Shown here piece after piece: positions 43,634-51,573 of a stretch of 64,000 nt of DNA. The notes beneath the pieces were generated by a model that was not told where the DNA came from, did no database searches, and saw only the letters and a program-made list of their open reading frames with translations. The DNA is from Lentzea alba (lineage in GTDB: Bacteria > Actinomycetota > Actinomycetes > Mycobacteriales > Pseudonocardiaceae). The first letter of the stretch is position 1. Every line of letters starts with the position of its first letter. Location: positions 307,272-371,271 of the forward strand of contig NZ_JAAMPJ010000013.1 of NCBI RefSeq assembly GCF_011067745.1. Direction: 5' to 3'. Made by a program: the position numbers and the translations under genes.

Positions 43634-44665
43634 GTGGTCACCATCGCGGACGTTGCACGACACGCGGGTGTTGCCCCCAGCACTGTCTCATATGTGCTCA
43701 CGGGCAAGCGGTCGATCTCGGCGGACACCAAATCGAGGGTGCGCGAGAGCATCAGGGCGTTGGGCTACCACCCGCACGCGGGTGAGCGCGCTCTCAACGC
43801 AGGCCGCGCCAACGTGATCGGCTTGGTGCTGCCCCTGCGCGCGGGCCTCCACCTCCCGGTCATGATGCGGTTCGTCACCGCGGCCGTCACCGCCGCCCGC
43901 AGACACGACCTGGACGTACTCCTGATGACCGCCGAACACGGCGCCTCCGCCCTGCGCAAAGCCGCGGACGGCGCTCTGGCCGACGGCTTCCTGGTGATGG
44001 ACGTCGAGATGGACGACGACCGCGTGCCACTGCTGCGCGAGCTCGCCAAGCCGTCCGTCCTCATCGGACATCCAGCCGCGACCAAGGGCCTGACTTGCGT
44101 GGACCTGGACTTCGAGGCGGCCGGCGCGAAGTGCGTGGACCACCTCGCCGACCTGGGCCACCGCTCCATCGGCTTCCTCGGCGCCCCGAGCGCGGTGTAC
44201 CGCCGCAACACCGGCTTCGCCCACCGCGCCATGGCGGGTTTCAGCGCCGCGGCCATGCGCCGCGGCATCGCCACCACCGCCATGCCTGCGGACGAGGACT
44301 ACGAGTCGGTGCTGAGGTCCGTGCAAGCACTGATCCGCGCCCACCCGGCCATGACCGCCCTGGTGGTGCACAACGACGCCGCCCTGCCCTGGGTGAGCTC
44401 CTGCCTGCGCGCGTCGGGCCGAAAGGTCCCCGGCGACGTGGCCGTGGTGGCGATCTGCCCGGACGAGCTGGCCGAACAGGTGTCGCCCCCGCTGACCTCG
44501 GTGCGGCTGCCGGTGGAGGAGCTGGGCCGGCACGCGGTGGAGCTCCTGGTGGGCAAGCTCGAGGGCCGTGCGGTGCCGCCACTGCTGTTGCTGCCGCCGC
44601 GCTTGCTGCGCCGGGTGAGCACGCCGGAGCTGCCGGCGGCCAGGCTGGGCGCGGCGTCGGGCTGA
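43634..44665 (+). CDS. LacI-family regulator, candidate arabinose-operon repressor
   Basis: 343 residues. Helix-turn-helix TIADVARHAGVAPSTVSYVL at the very start, with P, S and Y at the specificity positions, then the GKRSISADTKSRVRESIRALGYHP hinge. The sensor domain (60-330) is family-typical (VIGLVLPLRAGLHLPVMMRF; TCVDLDFEAAGAKCVDHLADLGH). GTG 43634 is chosen to begin right at the helix-turn-helix. It follows the xylanase gene after 237 bp with its own upstream palindrome. That palindrome resembles the two sites in front of the chvE-like gene at 55.4 kb. It could alternatively act on the neighbouring xylanase side. Confidence 0.9.
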   Translation: MVTIADVARHAGVAPSTVSYVLTGKRSISADTKSRVRESIRALGYHPHAGERALNAGRANVIGLVLPLRAGLHLPVMMRFVTAAVTAARRHDLDVLLMTAEHGASALRKAADGALADGFLVMDVEMDDDRVPLLRELAKPSVLIGHPAATKGLTCVDLDFEAAGAKCVDHLADLGHRSIGFLGAPSAVYRRNTGFAHRAMAGFSAAAMRRGIATTAMPADEDYESVLRSVQALIRAHPAMTALVVHNDAALPWVSSCLRASGRKVPGDVAVVAICPDELAEQVSPPLTSVRLPVEELGRHAVELLVGKLEGRAVPPLLLLPPRLLRRVSTPELPAARLGAASG

Positions 44666-44714
44666 CCGACTCGGGCCAGGCTAGGTGCGGTGTCGGTTGA
44701 CTGGCTAGGTGCGG
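44640..44714. repeat. Decayed tandem repeat after the LacI gene
   Basis: CAGGCTGGGCGCGGCGTCGG at the end of the LacI gene recurs in weakened form as CCAGGCTAGGTGCGGTGTCGG and again as GGCTAGGTGCGGG; the 12-mer GGCTAGGTGCGG is exact at 44679 and 44703. It looks like a small duplication of the gene end. The remaining bases to 44805 hold nothing recognisable. Confidence 0.5.
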
Positions 44715-44805
44715 GTCGCGCCTGCGGGCGAGCGGCGTTGCGGTGGCGAGCGGGCCGGAGCCGGCTGCGCCACGGCGTCGGCGGGCTGACCGTAGAATCG
44801 CCGGG

Positions 44806-45693
44806 GTGGAACTGAGGAACGCCTTGGCGCACCGAGTGGTCGTGCTCGACGGCGGCATGTCGACGGCACTGGAACTGGCCGGGCACGACCTGTCCGACGC
44901 GCTGTGGTCGGGCCGGCTGCTGCTGTCCGATCCGGACGCCGTGCGTGACGCGCACCTGGCGTTCTACCGCGCGGGCGCCGAGGTCGCCATCACCGCGAGC
45001 TACCAGGTGACGTTCGACGGGTTCGCCCGGCACGGCATCGACGCCGAGGAGACGGCGCGGCTGTTGCGCGCCAGCGTGTCCCTGGCCCGGTCCGCCGCCT
45101 CCGATGTGGACGGACAGCGCTGGGTCGCGGCCTCGGTCGGACCCTACGGCGCGATGCTCGCGGACGGCTCGGAGTACCGCGGCCGCTACGGCCTGAGCAA
45201 GCAGCAGTTGATGGAGTTCCACCGGCCCCGCATCGACGTGCTGGCGCAGTCCGAACCGGACCTGCTCGCCGTCGAGACGATCCCCGACGTCGACGAGGCC
45301 GAGGCCGTGCTGGAGGTCGTCCGCGGCAGCGGCGTGCCGGTGTGGCTCTCGTACAGCATTCGCGGCGACCGCACGTGCGCCGGCCAGCCGCTGGAGGAGG
45401 CGTTCGAGGTGGCCGCGGGCATCGACGAGGTGATCGCGGTGGGCGTGAACTGCTGCGCGCCCGAAGACGTCGCGTCCGCCGTGGCCGTCGCCGGCAAGAC
45501 CGGACTGCCCGTGGTGGTGTACCCGAACAGCGGTGAGGAGTGGGACGCGCGGGAGCGCGCGTGGACCGGCGACGGCACCGGGTTCACCGCGCTGACGGGG
45601 GAGTGGACCGGCAACGGCGCCAGGCTGGTCGGCGGGTGCTGCCGGACCGGCCCGGACGCCATCGAGGTCCTCGCGCGAGCCTTGGCCGGGTAA
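44806..45693 (+). CDS. mmuM: Homocysteine S-methyltransferase
   Basis: 295 residues. It methylates homocysteine to methionine using S-methylmethionine or S-adenosylmethionine. Features: N-terminal VVLDGGMSTALELAGHDLSD, the ITASYQVTFDGFARHGID segment, and zinc-binding cysteines in GVNCCAPEDV and the C-terminal VGGCCRTGP. GTG 44806 begins just before the conserved barrel; a longer in-frame reading lacks support. A plant-matter degrader would meet S-methylmethionine often. It stands alone; the downstream repeat element begins 17 bp after its stop. Confidence 0.92.
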   Translation: MELRNALAHRVVVLDGGMSTALELAGHDLSDALWSGRLLLSDPDAVRDAHLAFYRAGAEVAITASYQVTFDGFARHGIDAEETARLLRASVSLARSAASDVDGQRWVAASVGPYGAMLADGSEYRGRYGLSKQQLMEFHRPRIDVLAQSEPDLLAVETIPDVDEAEAVLEVVRGSGVPVWLSYSIRGDRTCAGQPLEEAFEVAAGIDEVIAVGVNCCAPEDVASAVAVAGKTGLPVVVYPNSGEEWDARERAWTGDGTGFTALTGEWTGNGARLVGGCCRTGPDAIEVLARALAG

Positions 45694-45710
45694 AGCGGTA
45701 GGCGGCATTA

Positions 45711-45890
45711 CCGGGCGGGGTCGTTTCATCGCCGCTGCGCGACGATTGCGATTGGGGCTTGACTTCGGGGCCCTTGCGAGGCGCATATCGGCCTATGAAA
45801 GCCGTGCTGATAGAGCGCCCGGCCGATCCGAACACGGTAGCACCTCGCACCCAAAGTCAAGCCCCAATCGCGCGGTGGTCGCCTCATGAC
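45711..45890. repeat. Left inverted repeat of the HNH element
   Basis: Pairs with 47207-47386. Internal 18 bp perfect foldback (45748-45765 with 45854-45871) encloses about 88 bp ending in CCCGGCCGATCCGAACACGG. Small differences between arms (for example GCCTATGAAAGCCGTGC versus the right-arm version GCCTGTAAAAGCCGGGC) show independent drift. Confidence 0.85.
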
Positions 45891-45956
45891 CGCTTGCCCG
45901 GCGCGACAAAGGGGTAGACGGCTCGCTTCGCTTCGCCACGGCGTTGCCCGTGGCGA

Positions 45957-47129
45957 TCAGGCGGCGGTATGGAGAAGATTTCTCCGCGGCGGATAGAACG
46001 TGGGGATGCTGTGCTCCATTGTCACGTCCCATTCGCTTTGGTGGATGAGCGTGTGGTGATGTCGGCACAGTAGAACGGCGTTGTCGACGGAGGTGTCGCC
46101 GCCGTCTGACCAGTGGCGAATATGGTGGCCGTCGCATTGTCTGGGTGGTCTGCCGCAGCCGGGGAACGCGCAGCCGCGGTCGCGGGCGACGAGGGTGCGG
46201 CGGATTCCGGCGGTGAAGGTGCGGGTCTTGCGGCCGATGTCCATCGGCTGGGACTTCGCCCCCAACAGCAGCGGGATGATGCCCGCGCTGCACGCCAACT
46301 GGCGGACCTGCTCGGCCGGGACGCGTTCGCCGTTGTCCAGCGTGGCCTGGCCGACCTGCTTGGCGAGGTCGTCGTAGCGCATCGTCACGGTGAGCGTGAC
46401 CGGCTGGCCACCGTGCTCGGGCAGCTGGTCGGCGCGCAGCATCAAGTCGACCAGCTCGGCGAGTGCGTCGCCTTCACGCACGGCACGTGACCGCAGGTCG
46501 GGGCCGTCCTCGACGGTCTCCGGGCGCGGCTTCGCCAGCGGAACGAGCAGCGCCTCGTACTTCGCGCCGGTGACCGTGTCCAGCAGTGCCCGGATCTCCA
46601 GCATGCCGTTCTTCCAGTTCATCACATGCTGGTTGACCTGCGGCGCGGGCTCGGGCTCACGCGGCTCCGGATCGTCCTGGTAGAGCCGATAGGCCAGTTC
46701 CTTGCCGAACGCCCGCACCGCACTGGGCTCATGCTCCCGAGCGAAGCCCACGACGGAACCTTCGGCCTCGGCGGGCAGGGCCTTCATGACCTCGGCGACC
46801 ACCGCGACATGCTCGACCGACAACGCACCCTCAGCCACGGCCTCAGCGGTCACCGGAAGTTCCGGAGCGAGCTCACTGCCGGTCGGCGTGATCTCACTAC
46901 CCAACAGCCCGGCATTCGCGACCCATTTCTTGGCCGTCGTAAGATCCCAGCGGACCGCGTGCCGCAACACCTGCGGCAAATTCTTGTACCCCAGCTCGAT
47001 TGCAGCTCCGCGCCGATCCAATTCGGCGATCATCTGCAAGGCGTCATTCTCGTGAACCCGGATTTCCGTCACTTTGCCAACGAATCTGCGGAGCAGCTCG
47101 TCGGTGGAGAGGAGTCGGGTTTCGATCAC
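45957..47129 (-). CDS. DUF222 / HNH endonuclease-domain protein (13E12 family)
   Basis: 390 residues. The N-terminal two thirds are the helical DUF222 domain (LSVEHVAVVAEVMKALP, NGMLEIRALLDTVTGAKYEALL). The C-terminal 100 residues are an HNH nuclease: CAFPGCGRPPRQCDGHHIRHW, then GGDTSVDNAVLLCRHHHTLIH, with paired Cys for a structural zinc and His/Asn for catalysis. ATG 47129. It is the only gene of the inverted-repeat element and a nearly identical C-terminus recurs at 63818-64000. Biological role of such proteins is unknown; movement or homing is suspected. Confidence 0.92.
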   Translation of the reverse strand: MIETRLLSTDELLRRFVGKVTEIRVHENDALQMIAELDRRGAAIELGYKNLPQVLRHAVRWDLTTAKKWVANAGLLGSEITPTGSELAPELPVTAEAVAEGALSVEHVAVVAEVMKALPAEAEGSVVGFAREHEPSAVRAFGKELAYRLYQDDPEPREPEPAPQVNQHVMNWKNGMLEIRALLDTVTGAKYEALLVPLAKPRPETVEDGPDLRSRAVREGDALAELVDLMLRADQLPEHGGQPVTLTVTMRYDDLAKQVGQATLDNGERVPAEQVRQLACSAGIIPLLLGAKSQPMDIGRKTRTFTAGIRRTLVARDRGCAFPGCGRPPRQCDGHHIRHWSDGGDTSVDNAVLLCRHHHTLIHQSEWDVTMEHSIPTFYPPRRNLLHTAA

Positions 47130-47206
47130 GTGTTCTACTTTACCGCAAGATCACGACGGGATAACGCCTAAAGGCGACCACGATAGAGTGAACCGCTGGC
47201 CAAACG

Positions 47207-47386
47207 GTCATGAGGCGACCATCGCGCGATTGGGGCTTGACTTTGGGTGCGAGGTGCTACCGTGTTCGGATCGGCCGGGCGCTCTATCAGCCCGGCTTTT
47301 ACAGGCCGATATGCGCCTCGCAAGGGCCCCGAAGTCAAGCCCCAATCGCAATCGTCGCGCAGCGGCGATGAAACGACCCGGCCCGT
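47207..47386. repeat. Right inverted repeat of the HNH element
   Basis: Inverted partner of 45711-45890. It carries the same foldback pair around GGGGCTTGACTTTGGGTGCG and AAGTCAAGCCCC. Its outer end lies 1 bp from the stop codon of the nuclease-fold/CBM2 gene, so the insertion hardly missed that gene or replaced its natural downstream region. Confidence 0.85.
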
Positions 47387-48280
47387 CTAACCGAACGCGC
47401 AGGTTTTGCCGTTCAACGTGAAGCCGGTGGGTGTGACGTTCGGACCCGCCGTGACAGCGTTGAACCGCAGCGACACCTCTCCGCCCGCCGCGATCGAACC
47501 GGCCCCGTCCTGGCTCATCGCGATCACGTCGGCGCCCATCTGGCGGGCCGTCATGCCCCAGGTCTCGCGGATCTGCTGGCCGCTCGGGAACCGCCAGCGC
47601 ACCACCCACCGTGTCACCGGGGTCTGGTCGTGGTTGCGGACGACGAGCTCGGTGTGGAAGCCGTTGTGCCACTCCTTGGCGATGCGGTACGTGACGGCAC
47701 AACCCGTCTTCGCGGGCGGCGCGGGTGGAGCGGGCGCGGCAGTCGTCGGGGCGGCAGCAGGCGGCGGGGGAGGAGCCGGAGCGGGGGTGGTGTCCAGGCC
47801 CTGGCACGGCGGGCCCCACAGGCCGAGGCCCGCCTTCGCGGCGGCCTGTTCCGGTTCGGTCAGGACCGGGTCGTCCTGTTGCGCGCGCGAGGCGCCCTTG
47901 CTCACGGCGAGGGTGGCGTAGTCGCTGTTGTCGGCCAGTCGCAGGGAGATGGCCGACTCCGAGGCGCGGCTGTAGCGGACGGGCTTGCCCAGCAGGGTCT
48001 CCTGGGCGAACTTCAGTGCGCCCGCCGACCAGCACTCCGCCGGTGCGGCGAGGCCCAGGACTCGTGCGCGCAGGCCGTTCGACAGCAACACGGTCCGGCT
48101 GTCCACGACCTCCTCGACCACTTCGGGGGCAGGCGGCATGACGGAGACGTACTGAGGAGGTGCGGACGGCGGCGTCGGCTGTGGCTGGCCCGGTGTTTCC
48201 GCGGCGCTCGTCGCGTAGGCGGCTACGACGAGAACGGCGAACGGCGTGTACAGGATCGGCCGGTGGTGCAGCGGTCTCAA
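47387..48280 (-). CDS. Secreted degenerate thermonuclease-like domain plus CBM2 (paralogue)
   Basis: 297 residues starting at TTG 48280 with CCGGGGGA upstream, the same leader style as its paralogue at 25893. Type I signal peptide (TPFAVLVVAAYATSAAE) without a lipobox. Nuclease-fold residues about 50-155: VVDSRTVLLSNGLRARVLGLAAPAECW, LLGKPVRYSR, and AAAKAGLGLWGPPC. The catalytic Asp and Glu positions read Ala, so it is predicted inactive. A Pro/Ala-rich linker follows, then a C-terminal CBM2 (CAVTYRIAKEWHNGF to TLNGKTC). The pair differs mainly in the anchor. Function unknown; cellulose-bound scaffold or binding protein is possible. Confidence 0.78.
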   Translation of the reverse strand: MRPLHHRPILYTPFAVLVVAAYATSAAETPGQPQPTPPSAPPQYVSVMPPAPEVVEEVVDSRTVLLSNGLRARVLGLAAPAECWSAGALKFAQETLLGKPVRYSRASESAISLRLADNSDYATLAVSKGASRAQQDDPVLTEPEQAAAKAGLGLWGPPCQGLDTTPAPAPPPPPAAAPTTAAPAPPAPPAKTGCAVTYRIAKEWHNGFHTELVVRNHDQTPVTRWVVRWRFPSGQQIRETWGMTARQMGADVIAMSQDGAGSIAAGGEVSLRFNAVTAGPNVTPTGFTLNGKTCAFG

Positions 48281-48352
48281 AGATCCCCCGGTGCTGAGCT
48301 GAGCGTCCCAGTGGCGGCTGGAGGCGCAGCGTACGTCCCTTCGGCTGAGTGC

Positions 48353-48366
48353 GGGAAGCGCTTTCC
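48353..48366. promoter_or_regulatory. Candidate LacI-type operator (GGGAAGCGCTTTCC)
   Basis: A 12-of-14 palindrome with the AGCGCT centre seen in CebR boxes, 73 bp upstream of the TTG start of the secreted CBM2 protein. May place it under cellulose-related control, though it is not a standard CebR box. Confidence 0.5.
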
Positions 48367-48397
48367 GTGTGACGAAAGTCAGTTGTGACAATGAAAC

Positions 48398-48440
48398 GTG
48401 CCGTTCGACGCTGTTCGAATCGAACAGCGTCGAACGGCAC
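48398..48440. terminator. Perfect 21 bp inverted repeat with 1 nt centre, probable terminator
   Basis: Arms 48398-48418 and 48420-48440 are exact complements. It begins 7 bp beyond the stop of the tandem GH43 gene (minus strand) and is followed there by an A/T-rich run. Best read as the operon terminator, but its near-perfect palindrome with inner TTCGAATCGAA could also bind a protein. Confidence 0.75.
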
Positions 48441-48446
48441 GGTCGA

Positions 48447-51400
48447 TCAGTTGTAGTCGGCCCGGCAGTGCTGCGGACGGATCCGCTGCGCGGGCACGCT
48501 CTCCAGCGTCGGCACGACCGGCGCCATGGTGCCGTCGCGGTTGAACTTCAGCCGGTCGATCGTGGTCTCGCGGTGCATGCCGTCCCCGCCGGGGATGGCG
48601 AAGCGGTGGTACACCAGGTACCAGTCGTCGGTGCCGGGCACCTGCAGCATCGAGCTGTGGCCGGTGCCGAGCACGCCGAGCTTCGGGTCCTTCTGCAGGA
48701 TCAGGCCGCGGTTGGTGAACGGGCCGAGCGGGCTCGACGCCGTCGCGTAACCGACGCGGTAGTCCTCACTGCGGGTGTCGTCGATGGACCAGCTCAGGTA
48801 GTAGGTGCCCTTGCGCTCCACCATGAACAGACCCTCGCGGAACCCGTCGAGCCCGTTGATCCGGGTGATCTTCGCCGGGTCGTACGACACCATGTCGGCG
48901 TTCAGCGGCACGACGTAGGCCTCGCCGTTGCCCCAGTACAGGTACGGCTGACCGGACTTGTCGATGAACACCGCCGGGTCGATCGCCTGGCCGCCACCGC
49001 TGGGGTTCTTCGCGATCAGCGGCTGGCCCGAGTCGACGAACGGGCCGGTCGGCGAGTCGGACACCGCGACACCGATCTTGGCCTCGGCGCAGAAGTAGAA
49101 GTAGTACTTGCCGTTCCGCTCCGCGATCGTCGGCGCCCACGCCCGGCTGTCCGCCCAGCTCACGTCCGGGCCGAGGTCGAGGATGACCCCCTCGTCCTTC
49201 CAGTCGACGAGGTTCTTCGACGACCAGGCGGAGAACTTGGTGCCGCTCCAGCCGTCGAACCCGTCGGTGGTCGCGTAGATGTAGTAGGTGTCCCCGAACG
49301 CGATGATGTTCGGGTCGGCGTTCAGGCCAGGCAGCACCGGGCTGCGCATCTCGTGCGCCTCGACCGTCCACTCACGACGGTCGCCCGCCGCGTTGGTGAC
49401 CGTGAACTTCTTGGGCTTGCGCAGGTCGACCGTGCCACCTGGGGTGATCTTCGAACCGGGCGCGAGGCCGAACTTCGGGGAAAGCCTGCGCAGGTCCGTG
49501 CCGGGCTTCACCGGCAGCACCACGGTGCCGGCCGCGGAGTCGATCACCGCGGGCACCTTCAACGACGCCAGCTCGACGGAACGGATCACCGTGCTGTTCG
49601 ACGGCAGCCCGGCGACCTCCTCGCCCGCCAGCGCGCGGTTGTACAGCCGGACGTCCTTCATCCTGCCGACGAGGTTCCTGTCCCCGGAGTAGACCGAGCG
49701 GCCCAGGTAGTTCGCCGCCGTCACGCCACCACCGATGTCGGACGGCTTGATGGTGACCGCGGAGTTGCGCGCCACCTCGACGCCGTCGAGGTACAGCACC
49801 TCCACGCCGTTGCCGACGGTCAGCGTCACGTTCTTCCAGACACCGCGCGGCAGGTTGCGCCCGGAGTTGACGCCCTGCTCGGTCGACCAGTTCCCGGTCG
49901 CGATCGCGCCGCGGTAGGCGTCACCTGTGCTGAACAGATAACCGTTGCCCCACCCGTTGGTGCCGGTGTTGCCGAACCCGTAGAGGAAGTACGGCGTCTG
50001 CTGCGCGGGATCCACCAGGACGTCGGCGGACACGGTGACCGCCGAAGCGCCGGTCAGCATGTTGTTCGGCAGCTGGACGTGCCCACCGGCCAGGGTCAGC
50101 GCCCCGCCGGACCACGACGTCTTGCCGGCCAGCACGCCGTCGTAACCGTGCCCGGTGGCGTCGGCCGCGACCGTTCCGGACGTGGCGTTGAGCGGCCAGT
50201 GCGCGACGAGCCCCTTCGAGTCCGCCTTGACCGGAGCCGGGGGAGCGGTGAGCCGGTTCAGTTCGGCCTGCGTCACCGGCAGCACCGTGCCGTGGCGCGG
50301 GGAGGCGGGCAGCTTGGCGCCGGTCGACATGGTCCACTTGCCGGACGCGAGGTCGGTGGTCTCGAACGGCACGTAGCCGCGGCCGCCGAACTCGTCGATG
50401 AACAGGTACCACTTGTTCTCGGTGTTGGACTTGAAGCCCGTCGGCCCCTCACCCGCGGAGAGCCCGGGGCTCGTCGAGGTGGCCTTGCCGATGCACTCCG
50501 CCACGAAGTCGTACTTGGGGTTGAGCAGGTCGGTCGACTTCTCCGCGGTGATGAACTTGCTGCACGGCGTCGTCGACGTGTTGTTCCGCTCGTCCTTGGT
50601 GTAGCGGTAGTAGGTGCCCTTGTCCTCGATGATCGTCGAGTCGATCACGGAGTAACCGGGGTCGATCCACACCTTCGCCGGGCTGAACGTGACGAAGTCG
50701 CGCGTGGTCGCGTACATCATCCGGTTGTAGGTGTCGCCGGTGTGGTTCGGGTCGTTCTCCGCGAAGAGCTTCGACGCCCAGTAGACGACGTACGTGCCGC
50801 GCTTGGCGTCCCAGAAGGCCTCCGGCGCCCACGTGTTGCCCGCGGTCGGCGGTGACACCTCGACGCTGCGCTGGCGGGACCAGTTCGCGAGGTCCGTCGA
50901 CTCCCAGATCATGATCGACCGGCTGCCGTGGCGCTGCGCCGCGTCCCAGCCGTTGCCGCCGTTGATCTTCAGGTCGGTGGCCAGCAGGTAGAACTTGTCA
51001 CCCTCGGGGGAGCGGAGGATGAACGGGTCGCGCACGCCGAGCTCACCGAGGCTCGACTTGAGGATCGGCTGGCCGTTGTTGAGCTCGGTGAAGCTGATCG
51101 GGTTGTTGCCGTTGCTGGCGGCCGCGTAGATCTGCTCGCCGTTCGGGCTGCCCTCACCGGTGAAGTAGAAGAAGCTGTAGCCCGCCAGCGGTTCCTTGGC
51201 CGGCAACGGCGGGACCGTGGCGGTGATCCGGCGGGTCGTGCTCTGGTACCCGCGGCTCACCTTGGCCGTCAGCACGACCTTCGCGGGCTTCGCCCCGGTG
51301 GCCGGGCGGGTCACCTCACCGGTCGGGGTGATCACCGACCGGTTCGACGACGTCCACGAGACCGTGGTGTCGCCGAGACCGGTCGACGGCAGGGTCAGGT

Positions 51401-51542
51401 GCCCGCGCACGTCCTCGACGTTCGGCACGGACAACGCCTCGGCGGCGGTCTTCACGACCGATTCGGCCGCGCTGGCGGGAACGGGAACCATGGCGGCCGC
51501 CACCGCCACAACGACGCCGAGGCGACGCAGGGAAAACAACAT
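48447..51542 (-). CDS. Secreted tandem GH43 enzyme with LamG-like insert (arabinan/arabinoxylan-active)
   Basis: 1031 residues. Signal peptide to about 26; Ig-like domain about 30-112; first GH43 five-blade propeller about 115-435 (GVRDPFILRSPEGDKFYLLATDL, SVIDSTIIEDKGTYYRYTKD). A LamG/concanavalin-like domain covers about 445-635 (HWPLNATSGTVAADATGHGYDGVL) and a small beta domain about 640-722. A second GH43 domain covers about 725-1015 (LPGLNADPNIIAFGDTYYIYATTDG, AIDPAVFIDKSGQPYLYWG). The Asp in NADPN is the likely base of the second site. ATG 51542. Last gene of the chvE-gguA-gguB-like operon, so arabinose-containing polymers are the probable target; GH43 also includes xylosidases. Confidence 0.88.
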   Translation of the reverse strand: MLFSLRRLGVVVAVAAAMVPVPASAAESVVKTAAEALSVPNVEDVRGHLTLPSTGLGDTTVSWTSSNRSVITPTGEVTRPATGAKPAKVVLTAKVSRGYQSTTRRITATVPPLPAKEPLAGYSFFYFTGEGSPNGEQIYAAASNGNNPISFTELNNGQPILKSSLGELGVRDPFILRSPEGDKFYLLATDLKINGGNGWDAAQRHGSRSIMIWESTDLANWSRQRSVEVSPPTAGNTWAPEAFWDAKRGTYVVYWASKLFAENDPNHTGDTYNRMMYATTRDFVTFSPAKVWIDPGYSVIDSTIIEDKGTYYRYTKDERNNTSTTPCSKFITAEKSTDLLNPKYDFVAECIGKATSTSPGLSAGEGPTGFKSNTENKWYLFIDEFGGRGYVPFETTDLASGKWTMSTGAKLPASPRHGTVLPVTQAELNRLTAPPAPVKADSKGLVAHWPLNATSGTVAADATGHGYDGVLAGKTSWSGGALTLAGGHVQLPNNMLTGASAVTVSADVLVDPAQQTPYFLYGFGNTGTNGWGNGYLFSTGDAYRGAIATGNWSTEQGVNSGRNLPRGVWKNVTLTVGNGVEVLYLDGVEVARNSAVTIKPSDIGGGVTAANYLGRSVYSGDRNLVGRMKDVRLYNRALAGEEVAGLPSNSTVIRSVELASLKVPAVIDSAAGTVVLPVKPGTDLRRLSPKFGLAPGSKITPGGTVDLRKPKKFTVTNAAGDRREWTVEAHEMRSPVLPGLNADPNIIAFGDTYYIYATTDGFDGWSGTKFSAWSSKNLVDWKDEGVILDLGPDVSWADSRAWAPTIAERNGKYYFYFCAEAKIGVAVSDSPTGPFVDSGQPLIAKNPSGGGQAIDPAVFIDKSGQPYLYWGNGEAYVVPLNADMVSYDPAKITRINGLDGFREGLFMVERKGTYYLSWSIDDTRSEDYRVGYATASSPLGPFTNRGLILQKDPKLGVLGTGHSSMLQVPGTDDWYLVYHRFAIPGGDGMHRETTIDRLKFNRDGTMAPVVPTLESVPAQRIRPQHCRADYN

Positions 51543-51573
51543 CGTTGTTGTGCCTTCCGATTGAAAAAGGGGA

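Larger units (their letters stand above)
45711..47386. mobile_element. REP13E12-like element: DUF222/HNH gene between inverted repeats
   Basis: About 1.68 kb. The outer 180 bp on each side (45711-45890 and 47207-47386) are near-identical inverted copies, beginning CCGGGC then GTCGTTTCATCGCCGCTG. Each copy also contains its own foldback arms, GCGATTGGGGCTTGACTT at 45748 pairing with 45854-45871. A single DUF222/HNH gene lies inside. A second copy in the same orientation begins at 63573, identical in most of the left arm. The layout matches the REP13E12 repeats of mycobacteria. No target duplication is visible. The right end directly abuts the stop codon of the gene at 47387. Confidence 0.8.

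Noticed and set aside
43634..44665. LacI gene at 43.6 kb as CebR itself
   Set aside because: No CebR box in front of it, the helix-turn-helix start does not look like CebR, and its own upstream palindrome matches the arabinose-operon sites instead.
44666..44805. Possible SAM or B12 riboswitch before mmuM
   Set aside because: 140 bp made mostly of decayed tandem repeat; no conserved core of either riboswitch class recognised.
45957..47129. HNH protein as part of a restriction or anti-phage system
   Set aside because: No methyltransferase, helicase or other defence partner is near; the inverted arms and second copy fit a repeat element better.
48398..48440. Inverted repeat as terminal repeat of an insertion sequence
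   Set aside because: No transposase gene and no second copy nearby; position after a stop codon explains it as a terminator.
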